64,000 nt of DNA. Source: Fomitopsis serialis. Lineage: Eukaryota; Basidiomycota; Agaricomycetes; Polyporales; Fomitopsidaceae. The number at the start of each line of letters is the position of its first letter. The first letter of the stretch is position 1. The notes under the pieces were generated by a model. It worked only from the letters and a program-made list of their open reading frames with translations. It made no database searches and was not told where the DNA came from. Of this stretch, positions 26,076-36,664 are shown one piece after another. The stretch is from positions 1-64,000 of the forward strand of contig NW_025955073.1 of NCBI RefSeq assembly GCF_022376445.1, written 5' to 3'. The position numbers and the translations under genes were made by a program.

Positions 26076-26429
26076 ATGGTAAGTTCACAGGTACACGGTT
26101 GGTCCTGTGATACGACAGACCGACGGTGGATTACTATTCTCTAGGAAACCATCAAGGAAGATCCGAAAGAGTGGCTGAATGTAGTCATTAACGATCCAAA
26201 GAAATCACCCGGCTACCCTACCCTGGCCGTAGGTGCCTGGACGAATATCCACGGTCTCGGCACTTCAACGCACAATCCCCCGCTGCGCGTTCAGATCATG
26301 CGCACGTCTCAGGGCGATTACAGATTCCGACTCCTTGAAAAGAACAGTCAGAGGATCGTTGCCGGTCCTCTTGTATCGAGCACAGGGGATGCCGACGAGG
26401 CTATAAAGGAGCTTCACAATTCCCTCTAA
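26076..26429 (+). CDS. small hypothetical protein, 95 aa, two exons
   Basis: A start codon at 26076-26078 is followed at once by a good intron (GTAAGT ... CTCTAG, 26079-26144). The frame from 26145 then stays open for 94 codons to TAA at 26427-26429. The product is soluble and charged (opening METIKEDPKEWLNVV, with the middle segment AVGAWTNIHGLGTS) and composed like a folded protein. There is no signal peptide or membrane segment. The frame is the only long plus-strand frame in a 3-kb gene desert. I do not recognise the family. The start codon split from the rest by an intron is unusual but allowed; an alternative is that this is the last exon of a longer decayed gene. Confidence 0.4.
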
Positions 26430-27406
26430 ACCACCAGCGCGATGCTTCAGGTATTCGGTGAGCAGGTTCAAGTCGTGTCGTAATCATGCATGCCGTCTGA
26501 CCATGTTGATAATCTGTCTTTAGACCTGCCTGTGTGCGTTGACAATGGCTGGAGTTCAGACGATGAATAACGTTCGGTGTCCCTTGACTTACTGTAACAT
26601 ACAGATTATGGCTCAGACGGATGTTTGATGATCTACGACAGACTGTAACTACCCCTTGCACAATTATTTTGGAAACACAGATCGTCCTCAGACCCCGGCG
26701 TAGCATTGGTCGATGCAGTACAGCACGCACATTAGCCCATTAATTTCTGACCCTTGCAGCTAGTGTAGTCTCCGGGCATCTGAGTTAGCTGTGCCATGCC
26801 ACTGCCAGCGTACTACTGATGTATCAGATTCCGCTACTTACCCGGATACCGCCGCCGACCTGAACTTGCCAGTGACTCACTTATTGCGAGGCACGGCGGG
26901 AAGAGGCCTAATATACTGGCCTATGATATTGGATATTTATTGACATAAATGTTGAACGTTGAACGTTGGACGTTGACTATTTGAATCTTGGGTGCGTATG
27001 TTCCCGTCTTTTTGCTTCAGAATGGAATGCAAACAGTATTTATGTGATGTCGTGGTTGTCGTTGAACGGCGCAACTAGGCTTCGCTCGCCGCCGACCGCG
27101 GTGCAAAAGGTCGTCCGGCCGGCCTCGAACTTGCATATGGGTCGCGGGCAACCGTGCCATTGTTGCGCCCTGAAGAGTTGACACGTCCGAGTCGCGCACA
27201 TATTTGATGGCAAGTGTGCACTTAGCCGAGTCAACCGTGGGCTGGATGGAACAACACAGCGGTGACAAATCAATTCGTAGTGTCCTACGTGGACACATCG
27301 TAGAACATGATACGCGCTCTCGGTAGCGTTTACCAGCTCGGTAGAACGCATGATGTATGGGTTTCTTGTACGCTCGAAGAGTCAAGACTGCTTGCTGTGC
27401 AGAAAG
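26430..27406. other. intergenic with duplicated flank sequence
   Basis: No gene is supported. At about 26955 there are short imperfect copies of a GAACGTTG unit. 26980-27030 matches the 3' flank of the GH31 gene (17757-17806) at about 38 of 50 positions by eye. From about 27080 the sequence is homologous to the flank of copy B (22570 onward). Confidence 0.5.
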
Positions 27407-27676
27407 TACTGTAGCGAACCCTACAACCCGGATGTCACGCGTCACAAGCCCGCCGCCCGCCGCGGCGAGGATGTCATGTTACTCGTCACACCCGACCCCG
27501 CCGCCGGCGCCAACACTGTCGCTAGGCGCTAGGAGCGGCGCCTGCGGCGGGCACAGCGACAAGACCGCCATCCGGGGGGCGCATCACACGTCACACGCGT
27601 CCCCGCCGCTGCGCCGGATCGTGTACAGCCTGTCACACGTCACACCCCCATCCGGGTTGTGGGGTTCGCTACAGTA
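27407..27676. mobile_element. MITE-like element with 28-bp terminal inverted repeats and TA target duplication
   Basis: The left end TACTGTAGCGAACCC continues to GGATG at 27434. The reverse complement of the right end (27649-27676) matches it with one mismatch in 28 bases (T/C at the sixteenth position). The outermost TA on each side fits a TA target-site duplication, as in Tc1/mariner-type insertions, leaving a GC-rich 266-bp body with repeated GTCACAC/GTGTGAC motifs and no coding capacity. The homologous flank of copy B (about 22890-22910) lacks it and continues directly with GTCAGAGAC, giving a paralogous empty site. It is non-autonomous; no transposase is seen in the window. Confidence 0.82.
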
Positions 27677-27801
27677 GTCAGAGACCAGTGTGCTTCAACA
27701 CGGATATCTGTGACGTACCATCCGTATTAGTAGTCCTTGTGATTAGGTGAAGCTCCGCGTTTACCCAATGCATGGGCCTCATCCGAACCCTCGCCCAAGA
27801 C

Positions 27802-29168
27802 CTACTTTCGTTTCCACAGCCAGGCGCACCAGCCTTCGGTGACTAGATAATGAACACGCCTCCTGAGCCTCGCACGACGGTCGGTGTACAGTGCCGCAAG
27901 CTGCAGATCTTGTCTCTGTACTGCCTCCCTGAACCTCCGCCTCTGCTGTGTCTCCTGGATCGCAGTTTTCCACAAACCTGTGTTTTCATACAGCGTTCCG
28001 GGCGGGATGACAAAGACGTCGTCTGGGTCAGAGCGCCACTTGGCCTGGTGGGTTAACTCTTCGGGATAGACAGCCGCGAGGTCTCGTGGGACGACGACGG
28101 CGTCGTCCCAATCGACTATCCCTTCAATACGCGTGCGGTCCGCCGAGAAGAGAACATTACGCCAGCAAGCATAATCAGTGTGCACCAAAGCCAGAATCGG
28201 CTCGCGCCCATGCGAGGTCGACAGCGGATCCAGGGAGGCTGCGATGGCTGCGATAGTCTGCACGGCTTTGGCACATTGCCAAAGTTCACCTAGCGAGCAC
28301 GTGTTTCGAAGGCCATCCTGTACGATGACCGAGAGGTCATCGTTCGGATAGTGAGAAGTGATGTCGCGAAACTGCTCTTGAATTTTGTTGGCCCAATAGT
28401 CCGCCAAGCTCCCCGGCCCAGTGCGGTGCTCGAACGATGGTTCGAGGACCTCAGTATGGCGGGTCGGAAGTTGAGGGATCGTGGGTATCACACGAAAGCC
28501 ATGCCGAGAACCACTGGAGTCCATCCGCCACATGCCGTCTACGACGCAGGATGGGTCATGGAGGATGCTTCCGATTGCGTTGAACGGAACCGGCGCCGTG
28601 ATCTTGACCCAGAGGTCGGCAAGGAGATCGACGACGGCGTCACGATCTGCGCTCTATAGCTTGTCGCACCATTCAATATAGGTGATAGGAGTTCCCGGGA
28701 GGAATTGGGAAATGATATAAGGCGCGCCGGCAGGATTCGTGTTGCTGACGGCAGCAGCGAGGACCCTCGGCACTGGTATATGCGGCCTATACAGCGCCAA
28801 GAAGTCTAGTGTGGCGACCTGAGATTTCAGTCGAATGGGGTCACGCGATGCAGGCACGTTGAATGGGACTCGCGCGACGACGGCTGTCTGCCCCGGAAAA
28901 CGGACGAGGAAGACTTTGTTGAAGTTCCCAGTGTCGTGTATACGCACTTCACTAGGATCGACGGTCGAGTGAAGCTGAAGGGCGTTGCGCGCAGCATTCA
29001 CGAGCTGGCTCGCATCAACGTTGCAGAGGATCATGTATTTCGGCGAGTAAGCCTCGTTCAGGGCTTCCTCAGAGTGTGTCTGAGGCGTGGTGACTGGGAA
29101 GTAATGAACATGAGTAAAGTCACTGACCGTCTGTCATAATGGAGATGATTACCTGGTGGCTCGAGCAT
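27802..29168 (-). pseudogene. APH-like kinase, copy C (two nonsense codons)
   Basis: Exon 1 (29153-29168) encodes MLEPP plus one base, the intron is GTAATC...CCCAG (29094-29152), and exon 2 begins VTTPQTHSEEALNEAY. The frame is broken by TAG after the segment IEWCDKL (copy B reads CDNLSSASRDAV, so TCG became TAG). A second TAG at 27802-27804 replaces the tryptophan of KQKWVLGEG, removing the last 20 or so residues. Catalytic residues (LVHTDYACWRNVLF, VDWDDAVVVPRDL) are intact. The central 937 bp are almost identical, in inverted orientation, to copy D, whereas the 3' third is closer to copy B. Confidence 0.85.
28061..28997 (-). repeat. left arm of 937-bp near-perfect inverted repeat (copy C)
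   Basis: Read base by base against the reverse complement of 30155-31091, the arm shows one difference (position 28254 against 30898). Just outside the arm the two copies differ at 4 of 34 bases on one side and about 9 of 40 on the other. The abrupt edges indicate gene conversion rather than simple recent duplication. Confidence 0.9.
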
Positions 29169-29966
29169 TCAGTCTTGACCGATGAAGTTACACGAAGTCA
29201 GTGTACTTAGTAGCGTGTAATGGGCGGGTACCTGCTTGAGGAGCGGAACGAGCGGATTGTATGTGTCAAAACCGCCGGCTGCGTCGCGCAGCGGGTTATG
29301 TTTGAACTCAGGCCAGCGTACCAATTTGGTACGACATACATGATATACAACGGCTGCTTGAGACACCACGGGTCCTTCAAGTTGAGACAGTCACGGTAGA
29401 CTTCAGTGGCCTGGAAAAAAAGCTAAAATTTACTCACAACTGTTATAGACCTGCCGAGACCATGCTTGAGTGCTGGCCGCTGCACAGTAAGTGTTATGTC
29501 GAGGAGGAGGGAAAACCGTGTTTCACGCGTTTCCAGTCATTACGCGGTTTGCCGCATTCGGCGTCACAGTGACCATAAAAGTCACATTTCCATCACAGAT
29601 CTAGATTTTGATACGCGTGAACACCCCATCATTCACTGGCACGGTGCCACAACCGGAGTCTTTTTTGTATTCTCCGTGTTTTAGGCCCGTACTGTAGGTA
29701 CATGTGGGCACAATAGTAAGGGACGTCAGACGCTAACAGACCGTGCTGCGGCATGGGCCCCCAGATCCCGAGGAACCCCATCTCCCTGCGACCTCACCAC
29801 CCTCCCAGCCCCTGCCACAACTGGAGTCACTGCCTGACTTTGGGCTGACTCGCGGGTCATTCACTTACCTATATCGCATCCAATCCCTTTGTTCCACTCC
29901 TCAAACAAGTGCCTATCCGTTGTACGCTACAACTAATGAGTCTACCGCCATCGGTCAGGACTACTA
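29169..29966. other. spacer between inverted copies C and D
   Basis: No gene is seen. It presumably holds the two divergent promoters of copies C and D. A 72-codon plus-strand frame at 29466-29684 has no recognisable features. Confidence 0.5.
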
Positions 29967-31404
29967 ATGCAAACACCAGAGCCGCCAGGTGGGTTAGTAG
30001 TCTACCATCACTGTAGACGGACAACACTGCTCATCATTGCATGCTCACTGCCTCCCAGATATCACACCTCAGACACACTCTGAGGAAGCCCTGAATGAGG
30101 CCTACTCACCGAAACACAAGGTCCTCTGCAATGTTGACGCGAGCCAGCTCGTGGATGCTGCGCGCAACGCCCTTCAGCTTCACTCGACCGTCGATCCTAG
30201 TGAAGTGCGTATACACGACACTGGGAACTTCAACAAAGTCTTCCTCGTCCGTTTTCCGGGGCAGACAGCCGTCGTCGCGCGAGTCCCATTCAACGTGCCT
30301 GCATCGCGTGACCCCATTCGACTGAAATCTCAGGTCGCCACACTAGACTTCTTGGCGCTGTATAGGCCGCATATACCAGTGCCGAGGGTCCTCGCTGCTG
30401 CCGTCAGCAACACGAATCCTGCCGGCGCGCCTTATATCATTTCCCAATTCCTCCCGGGAACTCCTATCACCTATATTGAATGGTGCGACAAGCTATAGAG
30501 CGCAGATCGTGACGCCGTCGTCGATCTCCTTGCCGACCTCTGGGTCAAGATCACGGCGCCGGTTCCGTTCAACGCAATCGGAAGCATCCTCCATGACCCA
30601 TCCTGCGTCGTAGACGGCATGTGGCGGATGGACTCCAGTGGTTCTCGGCATGGCTTTCGTGTGATACCCACGATCCCTCAACTTCCGACCCGCCATACTG
30701 AGGTCCTCGAACCATCGTTCGAGCACCGCACTGGGCCGGGGAGCTTGGCGGACTATTGGGCCAACAAAATTCAAGAGCAGTTTCGCGACATCACTTCTCA
30801 CTATCCGAACGATGACCTCTCGGTCATCGTACAGGATGGCCTTCGAAACACGTGCTCGCTAGGTGAACTTTGGCAATGTGCCAAAGCCGTGCAGACTGTC
30901 GCAGCCATCGCAGCCTCCCTGGATCCGCTGTCGACCTCGCATGGGCGCGAGCCGATTCTGGCTTTGGTGCACACTGATTATGCTTGCTGGCGTAATGTTC
31001 TCTTCTCGGCGGACCGCACGCGTATTGAAGGGATAGTCGATTGGGACGACGCCGTCGTCGTCCCACGAGACCTCGCGGCTGTCTATCCCGAGGAGTTGAC
31101 CCACGAGGCTGCGTGGCGCCCTGACCCGGACGACGTGTTTGCTATCCCGCCCGGAACACTGTATGAAGACAGACTTATGTGGGAGACTGCAATCCAGGAG
31201 ACGCAGCAGCGGCGGAGGTTCAGGGAGGTGGTACAGAGACAAGACCCAGAGCTTGCGGCGTTGTACACCGACAGTCGTGCGAGGCTCAGGAGACGGATTC
31301 ATTACCTGGTCATACACGGCTGGTACACTTGGTTGTCGTATGACGACTGGATACTGGGTGAGGGATTGATGGAGGCGAATGCATTGGCTGAACGCAATGC
31401 TTGA
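29967..31404 (+). pseudogene. APH-like kinase, copy D (one nonsense codon)
   Basis: Exon 1 (29967-29988) encodes MQTPEPP plus one base, the intron is GTGGGT...CCCAG (29989-30058), and exon 2 runs from 30059 to the stop at 31404. The frame carries the same TAG after IEWCDKL (30496-30498) as copy C. Otherwise the product would be 455 positions long with all APH landmarks, including LVHTDYACWRNVLF and VDWDDAVVVPRDL. The final 100 codons differ from C (EAAWRPDPDDVFAIPP, YTWLSYDDWILGEG) and resemble B and E, so D is a mosaic. Divergently oriented to C. Confidence 0.85.
30155..31091 (+). repeat. right arm of 937-bp near-perfect inverted repeat (copy D)
   Basis: Partner of 28061-28997; the coordinates of paired bases sum to 59152. 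The arms are separated by 1157 bp, so the locus could form a long hairpin, and transcripts crossing both arms would be double-stranded. Confidence 0.9.
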
Positions 31405-31633
31405 ATACATAGCGGGCCACGAGGGCTACGGATGATGCGCCACATGCCGTTAACTTCGACCTTCCCAGAACGAACTGCACAGCCTGCGCGCATCTGATCC
31501 ACTGATATCTCGAATTGTGGGAAACAGACTTGGCCTTGGTCATATTTAAAGAAGCGCTGCTAGCCCTCGCTAGGACTGTGATTTCCCAAGTACCTGATGA
31601 CTGTGTCCTACAAACTTCGCAGCTGATTACCGT

Positions 31634-33031
31634 ATGCCTGGATCATTTGGTGATTAGTTGAGTCCTCTTGTCACGTCGACAGATGCTTAAGTTACCCCTC
31701 TACCAGTTTCTGTGCCATCTGAGGCGGTGCTCAACGAGTCCTACATCCCGGGATACGGCAAACTCTGCCATGTCGATGTCTCTGGCCTTGTCGAAATGAC
31801 GCGCGCCGCTCTCCAGCTATACTCATCCACCGCACCCAGCGAGGTCCGTATCCTTAAAACTGGATCTTTCAACAAGGTGTTCTTCATACAATTCGGCACC
31901 ATCGCTGTCGTCGCACGCGTCCCTTTCGACGTGCCGGCAGCACGCGATCCCATCCGTCTTGGATCGCAAATCGCGACGTTGGACTTCCTCAGGATTCACA
32001 AGCCGACTATACCCATACCCAGAGTTCTCGCTGCTGCGCCCGACAACCAGAATCTGTCGCGCGCGCCGTTTATCATCTCCGAGTTCTGTAGAGGGACGCC
32101 TCTCACGATTCAAGAGTGGTACGACGACATGTCGAATGCGAGCCGGGACAGGGCCATCGACCTCCTCGCCGACGCGTGGGTGAAGATCACTGCGCCAGTC
32201 TCTCTCAATACGATTGGAAGCATCGTTCAGAATGCGTCGAACCTTCCGCATGGTATGCGGCCCAGCAGAGACGACGCGCAGTCGTCCGGATTCCGTGTCA
32301 TACCCATGATTCCGCAATTCCCTGACGAATGGACTGGAGTGCTTGACCCGTCCACGGAGAGGCACTCTGGTCCTAGGAGCATTGCCGAACATTGGTCCCC
32401 CCTGCTGGAAGCGCAGCGCCACCAAATCGGCATGACGTTCGCAGGCAAAGACCCATCTTTCGTTGTATGGGACGACCGAGTCACTAAGCACACATTGGAG
32501 AAGCTCTGGCAATGCTTTCAGGCCATGCAGGAACTCACATGCATCGCTGCATCCCTGGATCCACTGGCACGTACACCGGCGATGGCATTAATGCACTCTG
32601 ACTACTCGTGTTGGAAGAACATACTCTTCTCAGCGGACCGTAGGAGCATAGAGGGCATCGTCGATTGGGACGATGCCGTTGTCCTTCCTCGCGATCTTAC
32701 GGCCATATACCCCGACGAGATGACGGATCAGGCTGGCGAATGGCGGTCGGATCCGCCAGACGTATTTTCTATCCCACCGGGTACGCTATACGAAGACGAG
32801 GGTTCGTGGGAGACGGCGATTCAGGAAACACAGCAGAGGCGAACGTTCAGAGAGGCTGTGGGGAGGCGGGATCCTCAGCTGGAGGCGCTATACACGGATC
32901 GACGGGCGAAGCTCCGGAGAAGAGTGCATTATCTTGTTCGTTATGGGTGGTACACTTGGTTATCGAACGACCGCTGGGTATTGAGCGAGGGTCTGGAGGA
33001 AGCGCGTGCGCTAGCTAGAGGTAGAAAGTGA
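31634..33031 (+). CDS. APH-like kinase, copy E (intact)
   Basis: Exon 1 (31634-31649, MPGSF plus one base), intron GTGATT...ACCAG (31650-31706) and exon 2 (31707-33031) give 446 aa. It has the same fold landmarks as copy B: FNKVFFIQFGTIAVVARVPF, LLADAWVKITAPVSL, catalytic loop MALMHSDYSCWKNILFSADR and VDWDDAVVLPRDL. E is closest to copy A (both read TIQEWYVDMS or TIQEWYDDMS and begin MPGS), whereas B, C and D form the other subgroup. Cytosolic kinase-like protein of unknown substrate. Confidence 0.87.
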
Positions 33032-33239
33032 ACATATCCCCTTAGCTTCACGAGCATGTGCATCTATGATAGACATCTCTGTTCTTACGCACACCCTATG
33101 AAGCTCGAGCTCTGGGCACTTACCTACCAAATACTGTTTCCAATCATAATTGCTGTCGTGCGATTCCAGACATATCGAGGACCACAAAGCCATATGCGCC
33201 GTAATGCAATGACTCTGCGATGCATTCGGCATTGTGCAT

Positions 33240-33470
33240 GATCATGAGTTCTTTGCCGACTTCGAGAATGTATTTATGGCCATCCCGTTCACGTTCGCAA
33301 TTGCCGTCGCGTCCCTCCACGTTCGTGACAACCGAGGAGCTTGCCTGAGATGATCGAAGCTTGATACTGGGACGCAGTAACTTGGGTCGTGGTACTCACA
33401 TTCTCATGCCCCACCATGATTGCGTCGAACGATAGGAGTGAATCAAGTCAATCAAATGAAACGCGGCAGA
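33240..33470. repeat. direct repeat unit 1 (exon-like module)
   Basis: About 230 bp similar to 33510-33750 in the same orientation. Read on the minus strand, both units contain a frame with a shared pattern: here NVEGRDGNCERERDGHKYIL, in the other copy KLEGCDGNCGCERKDHKYIV. In unit 2 the frame follows an intron-like GTGAGT...TTTGTAG. The family is not recognised. Confidence 0.6.
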
Positions 33471-33509
33471 AGGTGAACAGGAAAGCTTACTGGTCATGCT
33501 CTTGTGTGA

Positions 33510-33750
33510 TGCGCGGTTCTGGTCCGACGCGATGCTTCGACAATGTATTTGTGGTCTTTCCGTTCACATCCGCAGTTGCCGTCGCATCCTTCCAAGTTTC
33601 GCGACGACCGAGGAGCTTGACTGAGAGACCATCGATATCCGATGTCTACAAAAATACGCCAATTCAGTCCCTAGTACTCACATTCGTATGCCCCAACGTG
33701 CACTGCGTCGAACGATGAGAAGCTGTCAGGGAGTCAAGCAAATGGGACAC
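33510..33750. repeat. direct repeat unit 2 (exon-like module)
   Basis: Partner of unit 1, with many substitutions but clearly alignable, including the shared TCACATTC(T/G)(C/T)ATGCCCCA block and the GCGTCGAACGAT block. The divergence suggests an old tandem duplication, possibly of an exon. Confidence 0.6.
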
Positions 33751-34147
33751 GGTATCAAGCATCATACCCCAGATTGCATCCGACAGTGTCATACAAGCTC
33801 GCATTGAAGTCCTTCGCCGCTGCACGTTTAGAAGCAGCATGGACGTGGCTCAGAGCACGAGTGCATCCCAGGGCTGCACGAGTGAACGGAGCTGTCAGAA
33901 ACGAAGCTGTCAGATGCGCAGGAAGACATGCAACAGACTTCTATCCCGATTGCGATGAGTGGTGTAGCAAGGCTGCGAAGGATGACGTCGCCAAGGCTTG
34001 GGAGAGGAATCTACAGTACCGCTTGGGATCGATGGGGAACTTTGCTGTCGTACAAGTACTACAACCGCTGGGTTCTGAGTGACGGCCTGGGGACTGGCTA
34101 AAGATGGGAAGCAAACAGACTGGCTATGTAGGGCTCTTCTTACTTAC

Positions 34148-34600
34148 CTGTGGCGTCTCCGAGACCTTGGGCTTTTCGACGCTCGACACCACGAATGTGT
34201 AGGTGTTTTTGCTCTGTCGAGATCATCGTGTAAGATCTAATGCGACATAATCGATGACCGAGTCATCTATACGCACGAACTCAATACGTGATACTTGCGT
34301 TCCCATGGATCGAGCGTGACGCGGGCGCGTGAAGAACGACTGCGCATGCATATTTCAGTCGAATGAATGAGACACGAAGCTACGAACCAGGTGGCACTGC
34401 CTTCGACTTCGTCGTGGTCCTTCGGCACCACACTTCGTCGATGGCAAGCGCGCGCGCAGGGGAGGGCGGATTTGGATCGTGCCTTGGGTCTGACGGACGT
34501 AGGGGGTGCAGCGACGATGATCCAGGAGTGATCAAGGCGTACACGCGCTGCGCTCCAGTGTTCTCTTGACAGTTTACGGAGGATGTGGGAATGCTGCACA
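34148..34600 (-). CDS. unrecognised spliced coding fragment
   Basis: On the minus strand three blocks can be joined by plausible GT-AG introns. The first runs from about RVYALITPGSSSLHPL to TTTKSKAVPP. The second is SRSSRARVTLDPWERKYHVL. The third is KNTYTFVVSSVEKPKVSE, ending at a GTAAGT donor at 34147. The text looks protein-like, but I know no family for it and could not place a start or the remaining exons. It may belong with the repeated modules at 33.2-33.75 kb, which lie downstream on the same strand. The opposite strand also has a 102-codon frame (33774-34082) downstream of these blocks. Treat this as a hint of a gene, not a model. Confidence 0.28.
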
Positions 34601-35175
34601 CGACTATGGACTGGAGGTTGGCGTGCGAGAGAAGCAAGATACTAGAACCAACAAACCTGCTCGCTCGGAAGAGGGTTATTATGCGCGAATGAGTGAGGTC
34701 AGCGTTCTATGATTAGTTCATACTGAGCTAGCTCGATGAATGAATATTGAGGACGCCGGCAACCGCAAGAGACGCGTCGACCACTGAGAATGGGCGGAGG
34801 TAGCCGTGGAATCAAAACTCAAGGCGTCCGCGCACTCGGGGCACTGGATTGCGCGCATGTCCGGGGCCACACAGGCAATAATGCCATGATGAACAAGCCG
34901 ACAAAACTCGCGGAAAAGGCGAGAGGAGGTCGCGCTCTCGTACGTGTATTGCTGCGGCTGAATAGGACTGTTGTGCGCTGCCTGGCGAGGGGACGGGGCG
35001 CAAGGGGAGCCCTTGGCCCAGTGGACTGAGCCTCGAACGCGTCGCGGAGGTAAACACCATGCTTTATAGCATTTCAAACTCCGCAGTGGTGGCTTTTTTC
35101 GGTGCCGTCTTTATCCAAGTCCGGCCCTCCTGGACACTCCTGCCTCCCCGCTACTCCTCTCTCCCCGCACCAGCC

Positions 35176-36664
35176 ATGTCGTCCAACATCAACATCAGCC
35201 AGGTCGACCCCACGGCGCCGACACCGCAAAACACGCCCCTCAGCCACGCCCCCATCGCGCAGGGTCTCTCGCGGCCGACCGTCCCAGACATCAGCGAGGA
35301 CAATGAGCCAGAGGAGGAGGAGGAGGAGTCGGGCATCCAGCAGGCCATGCAGGGCCTCGTCAGCGCGAAGCTCGCCACCCTCATCGGAAAGAGCTCCGGC
35401 TACGTCGAGAGCCTCCCAGAGAACGTCCGGAAGAGCGTTGAGGCGCTCAAGGGCGTCCAGGTGAGGCAGGTCGAGCTGCAGAACCAGTACAAGCGCGAAT
35501 GTCTCGAGCTCGAGAAAAAGGTGCGCGAAAATCAGCCGAGCCTATTCCGATAGGGGTCGCTGACAGGCGGGCAGTACCACGAGCTGCAAAAACCGCTGTT
35601 CGAGCGTCGCTTCAAGATCCTCACTGGGGCCGAGGAGGCGACCATGGCAGAGGTCGAGGCCGGCGAGAAGGAGTGGGCCAAGGAGGACGAGGAGTATCGA
35701 CCTCTCGGCACCGAGGCGACCTACCCGTCCGTCGCCATCCCCGAGTTCTGGCTCACCGCGCTGCGCAACCATGTTGGCCTGTCGGAGATCATCACAGATC
35801 GCGACGGCGACGCCCTCAAGCACCTCGTCGACATTCGCCTCGAGTACCTCCCCACCACGGACACCAAGCCCGGCTTCAAGCTCATCTTCGTCTTCACGCC
35901 GAATGAGTTCTTCGAGAACTCAGTGCTCGAGAAGACGTATATGTACCAGGAGGAGGTTGGCTACACGGGCGATTTCATGTACGATCATGCGATTGGCACG
36001 GAAATCAAGTGGAAGGAGGACAAGGACCTGACGAAGGAGTTCGAGATCAAGAAGCAGAGGAACAAGAGTGCGTAGCAGGCCATTTCGCGCCGGCTCATGC
36101 GTATATGCTGACGATCACCGATCAGACACGAACCGGACGCGTTTAGTGCGGAAGGCAAAGCCAACGGACTCGTTTTTCAACTTCTTCGCGCCCCCGCAGC
36201 CACCGAGCGACGACGACGACGACGTTGATGGGGAGGAGCTCGAGGAGCTCGAGGAAAAATTGGAGATGGACTACCAGATCGGCGAGGATATCAAGGAGAA
36301 GGTTAGTTTGCGTTCGATCGCTCTTGGCCCGCTCATATCAAGGTCGCTAATCGCCTCGATTGCTCTAGATCATTCCCCGTGCGATTGACTACTTCACCGG
36401 CCGCGCGCTTGAGTTTGAGGACTTCGAGGACGACGATGATTTTGAGGATATCGATGATGAGGATGACGACGAGGACCACTTCGAGGATGAGGTACGCTAT
36501 TCTCTGCCCACCACCGCCGGGAAAGTCGCCAGACTGATTCGAAGGACTGAACACAGGACTCGGAGTCGGACGATGCGTCGCCCGCACAACGGCGGCGCAT
36601 GCCCGCGAAGGGCGGCGCGGGCGCGAACCAGAACGTGAATCCGGAGGAGTGTAAGCAGCAGTGA
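35176..36664 (+). CDS. NAP1: nucleosome assembly protein NAP1
   Basis: Five exons (35176-35520, 35575-36067, 36126-36301, 36369-36491, 36557-36664) give 414 aa. NAP1 is a histone H2A-H2B chaperone that shuttles between cytosol and nucleus. The landmarks are a long N-terminal dimerisation helix (LECLELEKKYHELQKPLFERR across the first intron), the NAP core with IPEFWLTALRNH and FFENSVLEKTY, KKQRNKNTNRTRLVRK followed by TDSFFNFFAPP, and a highly acidic C-terminal tail (DDDDFEDIDDEDDDEDHFEDE). The last four residues are CKQQ, matching the C-terminal prenylation box known for NAP1 proteins. The ATG at 35176 (MSSNINISQVD) was preferred over an upstream in-frame start that would add a hydrophobic, non-conserved leader. 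Confidence 0.96.

Noticed and set aside
27420..27660. GTCACAC-type short repeats as a CRISPR-like or satellite array
   Set aside because: Spacing is irregular, the organism is a eukaryote, and the repeats fall inside the MITE bounded by inverted termini.
28351..28659. 102-codon plus-strand frame, identical to a minus-strand frame at 30493-30801
   Set aside because: Antisense shadow duplicated with the inverted repeat of kinase copies C and D; identity reflects the repeat, not selection.
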